Shown one piece after another: positions 1 to 5,034 of a stretch of 6,382 nucleotides of DNA. A model generated the notes under the pieces. It was not told where the DNA came from, searched no databases, and worked only from the letters and a program-made list of their open reading frames with translations. Location: assembly GCA_937921805.1 (NCBI GenBank), contig CAKZUS010000219.1:1-6382 (forward strand), read 5' to 3'. Position 1 is the stretch's first letter. Each line of letters begins with the position of its first letter. The stretch is from an uncultured Granulosicoccaceae bacterium (GTDB lineage Bacteria; Pseudomonadota; Gammaproteobacteria; JABXHR01). Position numbers and translations under genes: made by a program.

Positions 1-1
1 G

Positions 2-220
2 CTGTATTTTGTCCCCGCGCTACTGGCCTGTGGCTGGTACGTCAATGGCTCGCTGGCGGCGGTGCTGGGGCTGGTATTCATCGCGGGGCGGTGGATGTAT
101 TTCCAAGCGTATACCAACGACCCGTCCACGCGAGGCAAGGGGTTTATGGTGTCGTTTGTGGCAGTGGCTCTGTTGATGATCGGCTCACTGATCGGCGCTA
201 TCGCGGCGCTGCTGGGCTAA
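2..220 (+). CDS. MAPEG-family membrane protein, C-terminal part
   Basis: The left edge cuts this gene; 72 codons remain in the frame starting at base 2, ending in TAA at 218-220. The fragment has two strongly hydrophobic stretches. Between them lies the polar segment GRWMYFQAYTNDPSTRGKGF. This pattern (an Arg-rich start, an aromatic Tyr-Phe pair, then DPSxRGxGF before the last helix) is typical of the last loop and helix of the MAPEG family. MAPEG proteins are small four-helix integral membrane proteins related to microsomal glutathione S-transferase. The bacterial members are mostly uncharacterised, so the substrate is unknown. The final helix ends in small residues (GAIAALLG) right at the C terminus, which suggests a natural, complete end. 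A perfect hairpin begins 20 bases after the stop. The family assignment is from recalled motifs; the function is inferred at family level only. Confidence 0.8.
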   Translation: MYFVPALLACGWYVNGSLAAVLGLVFIAGRWMYFQAYTNDPSTRGKGFMVSFVAVALLMIGSLIGAIAALLG

Positions 221-240
221 CACTTCAGGGCATCGCGCCG

Positions 241-270
241 CCACTAAGAAGAGACTTTTCTTCTTAGTGG
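241..270 (+). promoter_or_regulatory. perfect 12-bp hairpin overlapping the ribosome binding site of the next gene
   Basis: The arm CCACTAAGAAGA (241-252) is followed by the 6-base loop GACTTT and the exact reverse complement TCTTCTTAGTGG (259-270). No T-run follows on either strand, so it is not a standard intrinsic terminator. The best Shine-Dalgarno sequence of the downstream gene, GGAG at 269-272, has its first two bases inside the 3' arm. The hairpin may mark the 3' end of the MAPEG transcript, restrict translation of the downstream gene, or do both. The structure is seen directly; the role is inferred. Confidence 0.6.
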
Positions 271-277
271 AGTGCCG

Positions 278-646
278 ATGCGCCTGGGAGCTGTGCTGTT
301 ATTGGTTGTGGGCGTATTATTCGTCAACTGGCATCTGCCGCAGCTGAGCCACGAGCTACCCGCATCGCGCCCGATAGAAACTCAGCTCCTCGCGCACGCG
401 TTACAGCTCTCGGCCCCAGCGCCACCGCCCCAGACTCTCGAATATTTCTCCAGCACCTTGGGCTGCCAAGCCTTGTTCGAGCACGTCATGGTCGCCAAGC
501 AAGCCCGCACCGGCGAGGCGGCGATGCCTGCGCGCAGCACCGTGGCGCGCAGCAATAGCAACGGCGTGGGCTACTGTGAATACGTGCTCGACAATGGCGT
601 GCGCCTGGAGTATCACGCCGATGGCAGCGTTAAGCTGTTCCCATAG
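278..646 (+). CDS. small membrane-anchored or exported protein of unknown function
   Basis: I do not recognise this 122-residue protein. Residues 4-17 (GAVLLLVVGVLFVN) form a hydrophobic segment right after a short Met-Arg-Leu start, so it is probably an N-terminal membrane anchor or an uncleaved signal. A proline- and alanine-rich linker (about residues 27-52) leads to a globular end with two cysteines, C63 and C100, which could form a disulfide if that part lies in the periplasm. The C terminus has a short strand-like pattern, NGVRLEYHADGSVKLFP. I chose ATG 278 because GGAG at 269-272 lies 5 bases upstream; GTG at 272 is in frame but overlaps that Shine-Dalgarno sequence. It follows the MAPEG gene by 57 bases, with the hairpin at 241-270 between them. 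Codon use and G+C match ilvD, so it looks like a host gene. Confidence 0.65.
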   Translation: MRLGAVLLLVVGVLFVNWHLPQLSHELPASRPIETQLLAHALQLSAPAPPPQTLEYFSSTLGCQALFEHVMVAKQARTGEAAMPARSTVARSNSNGVGYCEYVLDNGVRLEYHADGSVKLFP

Positions 647-702
647 AGGCTCGCAAAAAATGTGCGCTACTTCCTGTCGTCGCCCTAGCCGGACGCGATA
701 GC

Positions 703-957
703 ATGGCTCGCATGAGAAGACCCAACCCACCACGGCGTTTTAGCCGTCGCCCAATCGTGCGATTGCGCATTGGAGAGAGCGTGTTGAGCGTGACCGTCGA
801 GCACTGGCCGACGATGCGCGGCATTATCGCTTCCCAGCTCAATGGCTTTCCGCAGGCGATGCTCGAAGAGGTCTACCTGCCCAATGCTGAGCACCATATT
901 GAGCTGCTGCGCATGTTTAGTGAACTCCGTGGCAAAGCACGCCTAACGCTTCTCTAA
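703..957 (+). CDS. hypothetical small protein, 84 residues
   Basis: The product is not recognised. The first 20 residues are very basic (MARMRRPNPPRRFSRRPIVR) and the rest is a mix of strand-like and helical segments, with no membrane segment or cysteine. The codons after about residue 18 resemble those of ilvD (many GCG, CTG, CGC, GAG), which supports a real gene. The start is uncertain: there is no good Shine-Dalgarno sequence before ATG 703 or before the second ATG at 712. The gene ends 43 bases before ilvD and could share a transcript with it, though ilvD seems to have its own promoter element. Competing reading frames on the opposite strand at 401-897 look worse in composition. It may be a lineage-specific conserved protein, or a chance frame in GC-rich DNA. 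Confidence 0.45.
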   Translation: MARMRRPNPPRRFSRRPIVRLRIGESVLSVTVEHWPTMRGIIASQLNGFPQAMLEEVYLPNAEHHIELLRMFSELRGKARLTLL

Positions 958-964
958 GGCTCCC

Positions 965-973
965 TGGTATATT
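965..973 (+). promoter_or_regulatory. possible extended -10 promoter element for ilvD
   Basis: TGGTATATT matches an extended -10 element (TGn followed by TATATT against TATAAT). It lies 27 bases before the ilvD start. No convincing -35 box is seen 17 bases further upstream, which is tolerable for extended -10 promoters. The short leader leaves no room for a leader-peptide attenuator of the E. coli ilv type. Confidence 0.35.
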
Positions 974-1000
974 GCAGGTTTTCCCTTCGAGAGGCAGACC

Positions 1001-2851
1001 ATGCCCGAATATCGCTCGCGCCGCAGTACCCACGGGCGCAATATGGCTGGCGCACGCGCCCTGTGGCGCGCCACCGGCATGCAAGACGATGACTTTGGCA
1101 AACCCATCATCGCCATTTCCAACTCGTTTACGCAGTTTGTCCCCGGCCACGTCCATCTGAAAGACCTCGGGCAACTGGTCGCACGCGAAGTCGAAGCCGC
1201 AGGGGGCGTCGCCAAAGAATTCAACACCATCGCCGTCGATGATGGCATCGCCATGGGCCACGACGGCATGCTGTATTCGCTGCCCTCGCGCGAAGTCATC
1301 GCCGATGCTGTCGAGTACATGGTCAATGGCCATTGTGCCGATGCGCTGGTGTGTATCTCTAACTGCGACAAAATCACCCCCGGTATGCTCAACGCCGCCA
1401 TGCGTTTGAATATTCCCGTAATCTTTGTCAGCGGCGGCCCGATGGAAGCGGGCAAAGTCCAGTGGGACGGCGAAGAGCGCAAAGTCGATTTGATCGACGC
1501 GATGATCGAAGCGGCCAACCCCATGAACAGCGACGAGGCGATTGCAGCAATGGAACGCAGCGCCTGCCCCACTTGCGGCAGTTGCTCGGGCATGTTCACC
1601 GCCAACTCCATGAACTGCCTCACCGAAGCTCTGGGATTGGCCTTGCCTGGGAACGGCTCGACACTGGCCACGCACGCCGACCGCGAAGCACTGTTTCGCG
1701 AAGCGGGGCGGCGCATCGTCGAGATCACTAAGGCTTATTACGAAAACGACGACGAGGGCTTGCTGCCGCGCAATATCGCCAGCTTCCAAGCGTTCGAGAA
1801 CGCCATGAGCCTGGACATCGCCATGGGCGGATCGACCAATACGATTCTGCACCTCTTGGCTGCCGCGCAAGAAGGCCAGATTGATTTTGGCGTGAGCGAC
1901 ATCGACCGTTTGTCGCGCAGTGTGCCGAATTTGTGCAAAGTCGCTCCCGCCTCGCAGAAGTACCACATGGAAGACGTGCACCGCGCCGGAGGGGTGCTGA
2001 ACATTTTGGCCGAACTGCACCGTGGGGGACTACTGCACGGCGATTGCCGCACCGTACACGCCCACACCCTCGCCGATGCGATCACCGAATGGGATATCAG
2101 CAGCGCGCCTTCTGAGGCGGCACAAAAACTGTTTAGCGCCGCCCCCGGTGGCGTGCCCACACAGGTCGCGTTTAGCCAAGATCGCCGCTGGCCATCGCTC
2201 GATACGGACCGCGAAAACGGCTGTATTCGCAACGTCGCCAATGCCTATAGCCAAGACGGTGGCCTAGCTGTGCTGTTTGGCAATATTGCCCTCGATGGCT
2301 GCGTCGTCAAAACCGCAGGCGTCGATGAAAGCAATCTGGTGTTTAGCGGTCCGGCGCGTATTTTTGAGAGCCAAGACTCCGCTGTCAAAGCCATTTTGGG
2401 GCGCGAAGTCTCCCCTGGTGATGTGGTCTTGATCCGCTACGAAGGCCCCAAAGGCGGCCCAGGCATGCAAGAGATGCTCTACCCCACCAGCTACCTCAAG
2501 TCCATGGGCATGGGCAAGCAATGCGCCCTGCTCACCGATGGGCGCTTCTCTGGCGGCACCTCGGGGCTATCCATTGGGCACGTCTCCCCCGAAGCTGCCG
2601 AGGGCGGCAATATTGGCCTCGTCGAAGAAGGCGATATCATCGACATTGATATCCCCAAGCGCCTGATCCAAGTCGCCATCAGCGACGAAGAACTGGCCGC
2701 CCGCCGGAGCGCAATGGAGCGCAGCGATACCCCTTGGACTCCCCGCGAGCACCGCACCCGCAACGTCACCACCGCATTGCGCGCCTACGCGGCACTAGCG
2801 ACGTCGGCATCGCGCGGGGCAGTGCGGGATGTGGATCAGCTCAAGCGCTAG
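1001..2851 (+). CDS. ilvD: dihydroxy-acid dehydratase IlvD
   Basis: This cytoplasmic iron-sulfur enzyme dehydrates 2,3-dihydroxyisovalerate and 2,3-dihydroxy-3-methylvalerate to the 2-keto acids, the third step of valine/isoleucine (and leucine) synthesis. The 616-residue protein matches E. coli IlvD, as I recall it, along its whole length. Visible hallmarks are HGRNMAGARALWRATGM near the N terminus, NTIAVDDGIAMGH (D80, D81), SNCDKITPGM with cluster ligand C122 and the metal-binding D123/K124 pair, CPTCGSCSGM (C189, C192, C195), KGGPGMQEMLYPTS, and DGRFSGGTSG, whose Ser517 is at the position of the catalytic serine. The ATG is preceded by GAGG at 991-994, 6 bases away. No key residue is missing. 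No other ilv gene is beside it, so it appears to be transcribed alone or with small upstream genes. A hairpin follows the stop. Confidence 0.98.
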   Translation: MPEYRSRRSTHGRNMAGARALWRATGMQDDDFGKPIIAISNSFTQFVPGHVHLKDLGQLVAREVEAAGGVAKEFNTIAVDDGIAMGHDGMLYSLPSREVIADAVEYMVNGHCADALVCISNCDKITPGMLNAAMRLNIPVIFVSGGPMEAGKVQWDGEERKVDLIDAMIEAANPMNSDEAIAAMERSACPTCGSCSGMFTANSMNCLTEALGLALPGNGSTLATHADREALFREAGRRIVEITKAYYENDDEGLLPRNIASFQAFENAMSLDIAMGGSTNTILHLLAAAQEGQIDFGVSDIDRLSRSVPNLCKVAPASQKYHMEDVHRAGGVLNILAELHRGGLLHGDCRTVHAHTLADAITEWDISSAPSEAAQKLFSAAPGGVPTQVAFSQDRRWPSLDTDRENGCIRNVANAYSQDGGLAVLFGNIALDGCVVKTAGVDESNLVFSGPARIFESQDSAVKAILGREVSPGDVVLIRYEGPKGGPGMQEMLYPTSYLKSMGMGKQCALLTDGRFSGGTSGLSIGHVSPEAAEGGNIGLVEEGDIIDIDIPKRLIQVAISDEELAARRSAMERSDTPWTPREHRTRNVTTALRAYAALATSASRGAVRDVDQLKR

Positions 2852-2863
2852 GTCTATTGCACG

Positions 2864-2890
2864 GCGCAAAGCTCACTCGGGGCTTTGCGC
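2864..2890. terminator. GC-rich hairpin between convergent genes
   Basis: GCGCAAAGC (2864-2872) and GCTTTGCGC (2882-2890) form a perfect 9-bp stem with a 9-base loop. It begins 12 bases after the ilvD stop and lies 9 bases beyond the end of the minus-strand gene at 2900. Neither side has a T-run, so it is not a textbook intrinsic terminator. Its place between convergent genes suggests it ends or protects both transcripts. Confidence 0.45.
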
Positions 2891-2899
2891 GGCAGAGTG

Positions 2900-3244
2900 C
2901 TAGTTATGGTCTTGAGCGCTGGCGTAAATCCACGCGCCCTTGCCCGAAACAAATCGCCCCTCTACACGCGTGTATTCCTCCACTTCATAAGCATCAGCTT
3001 GCGCTAGCTCTTTTTCTGACAACTCAAATACCGTCCCATCAACAGTATCAGAAACCACCCCTGTATATTTCAATATAGGATGCACATCCATACCGCTTGT
3101 TTTGATCACTGCTTCGTCTGTTATTTTAACCTCTGACAGCACATAGCCATACAGCACCTCTTTTTCGCCCAGCAGCTTTCGACCAAATGTTTCGATCTGT
3201 ACGGATTCTAACTGCAACGTGCCATAGGAAAACAATCTCTCCAT
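2900..3244 (-). CDS. gamma-glutamylcyclotransferase (AIG2-like) family protein
   Basis: This 114-residue protein begins MERLFSYGTLQ. The YGTL motif (residues 7-10) is the substrate-binding loop signature of the gamma-glutamylcyclotransferase/AIG2-like fold. The second hallmark is ADAYEVEEYTRV, in which E87 sits where the catalytic glutamate of the family lies; GTVFEL before it and GAWIYAS after it also fit. The length is normal for bacterial members, so it looks intact. Known relatives release 5-oxoproline from gamma-glutamyl amines or peptides, but the substrate of this small subgroup cannot be told from sequence. The start has only a weak purine stretch (GAAGAGA) upstream. It is the last of four minus-strand genes, 138 bases after the broken gene, so it probably has its own promoter. 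G+C is lower than in ilvD. Confidence 0.85.
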   Translation of the reverse strand: MERLFSYGTLQLESVQIETFGRKLLGEKEVLYGYVLSEVKITDEAVIKTSGMDVHPILKYTGVVSDTVDGTVFELSEKELAQADAYEVEEYTRVEGRFVSGKGAWIYASAQDHN

Positions 3245-3290
3245 TATCTTGTCTCTTCAAAAAACATTGATACCTGGCACCGTATCATAC

Positions 3291-3320
3291 AGCGATGAGA
3301 ATAAAAATCACATCATCGCT
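3291..3320. repeat. 8-bp inverted repeat in the gap between minus-strand genes
   Basis: AGCGATGA (3291-3298) and TCATCGCT (3313-3320) are perfect inverted copies separated by 14 AT-rich bases. An alternative pairing, CAGCGA (3290-3295) with TCGCTG (3323-3328), is also possible. The repeat lies about 50 bases before the start of the cyclotransferase-like gene, in the 138-base gap 3245-3382. It could be an operator for that gene or a weak terminator for the gene upstream. A possible -10, TATGAT on the minus strand, is at 3284-3289 beside the repeat, but I see no clear -35. Confidence 0.35.
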
Positions 3321-3382
3321 CGTCGCTGCATCGTAAAAAATCTCGCCTGAGTATATGGGAAAATCATTGTTGCGACTCAGCA

Positions 3383-3706
3383 CTATTGAGCCATCATTTG
3401 GGCATACTCATCCTTCACATCATCATCGATGTGTACACCGCGATTCCCACCATATAGCCTGTTATTTTGATCTTTCCTTGGGCCAGAAATCCAGTACTCC
3501 GCCAAGGTTTCTACCTAATAGTTCGACTTATAGCCCGCACCTTTGAGACTCTGAAAAACAAGCCCTCGGTAATACAGCGTTTTCTTTGATCTTGAAAAAC
3601 AAACACGACCGATGCGGGCTTCTCCCTCTAGTCCTTCGGATTTGTTCTCTATATACACAATTCTCGATCGTTCAGTTTTGAACTCGCGAGGAAGAGTTAA
3701 ATACAT
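3383..3706 (-). pseudogene. small conserved protein interrupted by an in-frame amber codon
   Basis: The frame encodes 63 residues from ATG 3704-3706, then TAG at 3515-3517, then 43 further codons in the same frame to a TAG at 3383-3385. Both halves look like one known small-protein family. The first half has TLPREFKTERSRIVYIENKS, ARIGRVCFS, KTLYYRG and FQSLKG. After the stop come EYWISGPRKD, RLYGG and IDDDVKDEY, in the order I recall for intact members of about 105-120 residues. The molecular function of this family is unknown to me; some databases label it, doubtfully, as a deoxyxylulose-phosphate synthase. The start is set by GGAGAGG 6 bases upstream and by the typical family start. Compared with remembered relatives (NY-F/Y-D-V-E-T), one residue seems missing at the stop, so a small deletion rather than a substitution may have made it. 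It follows the epimerase gene by 30 bases. Confidence 0.75.
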
Positions 3707-3712
3707 TCCTTG

Positions 3713-3719
3713 CCTCTCC
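3713..3719 (-). promoter_or_regulatory. strong Shine-Dalgarno sequence of the amber-interrupted gene
   Basis: GGAGAGG on the minus strand lies 6 bases before ATG 3704-3706. It favours this start over the in-frame ATG seven codons upstream (3725-3727). That the ribosome binding site is intact suggests the interruption is recent. Confidence 0.6.
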
Positions 3720-3736
3720 GCTGTCAAATCAATGCC

Positions 3737-4327
3737 TCAGGTATTCGGCCGACATACGGCTGACGATGCTATATCGTTAAGCTCTGTGCCAATTGCTCTC
3801 TCAAATTCACTGATAAGCTTCGAGTCATCCCAGTAGTTCTGGGCCAGCCATTTCGGGGCTTTGCTCACCTCAGTAGCATCGCCTGGAACCCAACCGATAC
3901 GAAGAGCGATGGCAGTACAGCCTTGCTGATGGGAGTACATTTCTGCCATGACTTCTATAGCGCGCTTAGAGTAGCCATAGGCGTTTATGCTCAACCCATT
4001 CGGTTCGGCCCAATCCGACGATGCCAAGATGAGCTTACGAACCCCCGCTTTTGCACAAATATTGGTCAGCTTTGCAGAGTTCTCTAGGGATTGAAAGTGA
4101 ACTAAATCTGGAGCCTCGGGGTCTGCGGAAGTGGCAAGATGAATCACAACATCTGCTGTGTTGATAATATCGTAAAACTGCGAGTTTACTGCATCCACAC
4201 GACCTAAATCGACAACAAAATCAGCTTGATCATCTCGATCAATTGTTATGGCCTCAGGCCATCTGGTTTTAAGCCGTTTCCCAATATTGCCACAGCCTCC
4301 AACTATCACTATTTTTTCTTTTTGCAT
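3737..4327 (-). CDS. NAD-dependent epimerase/dehydratase-family protein, short C terminus
   Basis: This is an extended short-chain dehydrogenase/reductase-type protein of 196 residues, counted from ATG 4325-4327. It has a Rossmann nucleotide-binding start, IVIVGGCGNIG (GxxGxxG at residues 10-16), an acidic end of strand 2 (D30) suited to NAD(H), the VVIHLAT strand near residue 60, the LILASSDW strand near residue 100, and the catalytic pair Y117 and K121 in AYGYSK. ALRIGWVPG follows, as in uronate-dehydrogenase-like members. Those relatives usually run to about 260 residues; this one stops soon after ISEFERAIG with an unrelated-looking tail, so the end may be lost. No continuation is seen in the other two frames. 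In-frame alternatives are ATG 4348 and TTG 4375; none has a good Shine-Dalgarno sequence, and 4327 is chosen because the Rossmann strand begins there. The substrate is unknown, probably a sugar or sugar acid. Confidence 0.75.
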   Translation of the reverse strand: MQKEKIVIVGGCGNIGKRLKTRWPEAITIDRDDQADFVVDLGRVDAVNSQFYDIINTADVVIHLATSADPEAPDLVHFQSLENSAKLTNICAKAGVRKLILASSDWAEPNGLSINAYGYSKRAIEVMAEMYSHQQGCTAIALRIGWVPGDATEVSKAPKWLAQNYWDDSKLISEFERAIGTELNDIASSAVCRPNT

Positions 4328-4411
4328 TTTTGGCGGCCTGCTACTCATCCACACACCGTACAAGCCGTACCGCAATACACGCTACCGATATAAAAACCGA
4401 GTTGAGTAATT

Positions 4412-4440
4412 TATATAAGTTAAATATGGGTTTTCACCAA
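4412..4440 (-). promoter_or_regulatory. possible promoter of the epimerase gene
   Basis: On the minus strand, TTGGTG (4435-4440) and TATATA (4412-4417) are separated by exactly 17 bases in an AT-rich gap between the NTF2-like and epimerase genes. The -35 box overlaps the stop region of the upstream gene. The match to consensus is modest (3 of 6 and 4 of 6). AT-rich sequence can give such matches by chance. Confidence 0.3.
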
Positions 4441-4823
4441 AATTCACGCTCCCGTATTTCCACCCACTGCGCCCTCCACTCTGGGGCTTCGAAGTCATCG
4501 GGCCAAAACTCCACTTGCTTGCAGATAAGGCCATTGACCACGGTGTGGAAAGTGATCACTCTGCCATTGATGTTGCCGTCTGTGACGGACACATCGGTCA
4601 CGACGCGCAGACCTTCACACAATATGGAGTGCAAGAAAAACTCCCAGCGTCCACTCGCAGGGTAGTGTGTATTAATGGCGGCAAAGTTGTCGCGGCCGCA
4701 AATAAATTCGGAAGATTGAGGCCAGAAGCCTTTGAAGTCTTCGCTCAAAAATTCGCTGGCTGCATAGAAGTCATTGCTGCGCATTGCTTCCCAGAATGAC
4801 AAAACCACTTCCTTTGGATCCAT
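4434..4823 (-). CDS. NTF2/SnoaL-like domain protein
   Basis: The 129-residue product looks like a single cone-shaped NTF2/SnoaL-type domain. It starts with a helix, MDPKEVVLSFWEAMRSNDF, then AASEFLSEDFKGFWPQS, a mid-protein GRDNF segment (as in the G-x-x-x-F of SnoaL-like proteins), and paired strands such as RVVTDVSVTD and GRVITFHTVVNG, ending KQVEFWPDDF. This fold covers small ketosteroid-isomerase-like enzymes and binding proteins, so no reaction can be assigned. The start is ATG 4821-4823, with GGAGGG 8 bases upstream; a longer frame to 4895 has no such signal, and its extra residues look unlike the domain. It is divergent from the hydrolase at 5035. Its composition (about 58% G+C in sampled lines) resembles the host more than the low-G+C genes after it. 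Confidence 0.75.
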   Translation of the reverse strand: MDPKEVVLSFWEAMRSNDFYAASEFLSEDFKGFWPQSSEFICGRDNFAAINTHYPASGRWEFFLHSILCEGLRVVTDVSVTDGNINGRVITFHTVVNGLICKQVEFWPDDFEAPEWRAQWVEIREREFW

Positions 4824-4831
4824 GACACGTG

Positions 4832-4837
4832 CCCTCC
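4832..4837 (-). promoter_or_regulatory. Shine-Dalgarno sequence fixing the start of the NTF2-like gene
   Basis: GGAGGG on the minus strand lies 8 bases before ATG 4821-4823. It supports the 129-residue product over a 153-residue one starting at 4895. Confidence 0.65.
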
Positions 4838-4865
4838 GATGTCTCGCAGACTCTGTACCGTGTTC

Positions 4866-4880
4866 AGCACGCATAGTGCT
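4866..4880. repeat. 15-base palindrome in a divergent promoter region
   Basis: AGCAC (4866-4870) and GTGCT (4876-4880) are perfect inverted half-sites around 5 bases. It lies 43 bases before the start of the NTF2-like gene and about 155 bases before the hydrolase, a fitting place for a regulator operator. A 5-bp half-site can occur by chance. Confidence 0.25.
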
Positions 4881-4928
4881 CATCAAGTCTGGCAATACTT
4901 ACCATTCAATGCAAGAAGGGTCAAGACA

Positions 4929-4956
4929 CGCCGCGATGGCAGCGGCGGGATTTTTT
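4929..4956 (+). terminator. terminator-like hairpin with T6 tract upstream of the hydrolase
   Basis: CGCCGC (4929-4934) pairs with GCGGCG (4942-4947) around a 7-base loop; after GGA comes a run of six T (4951-4956). This has the form of an intrinsic terminator on the + strand. No + strand gene ends between 2851 and here, so it is either an attenuator in the hydrolase leader (78 bases before its start), a stop for antisense transcription, or a relic of a lost gene. The 3-base gap before the T-run and the short stem make it weaker than a textbook case. Confidence 0.4.
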
Positions 4957-5034
4957 AGCCGTAGCATCATCGGCTTGCTCTCTTTATGCTGGGAGGACTG
5001 TTGGTTTGTTCTCTCCCCTGTTGCGAGGCTCTCA

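Noticed and set aside
401..897. Overlapping minus-strand frames opposite the two small + strand genes
   Set aside because: They have no ribosome binding site or recognisable motif, they overlap each other, and the + strand frames have better codon use.
958..1000. Leader-peptide attenuator before ilvD
   Set aside because: The gap is only 43 bases and contains no small frame rich in Ile, Val or Leu codons and no competing hairpins.
917..2020. Long open frame of 367 codons on the minus strand inside ilvD
   Set aside because: It lies entirely opposite a clear, full-length ilvD reading frame, and its protein has no recognisable motifs. Long antisense frames are expected in GC-rich genes.
2900..4823. 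Chromosomal integron cassette array, suggested by small same-strand genes of mixed function
   Set aside because: I looked in the gaps for paired attC core sites (RYYYAAC with GTTRRRY bracketing an imperfect palindrome). Only isolated chance matches occur, such as GTTGAGT at 4401-4407, with no matching partner.
4909..5034. In-frame upstream extension of the hydrolase from ATG 4909 (42 extra residues)
   Set aside because: There is no Shine-Dalgarno sequence before 4909, the extra residues do not look like a signal peptide, and ATG 5035 has a good one and matches the usual family start.
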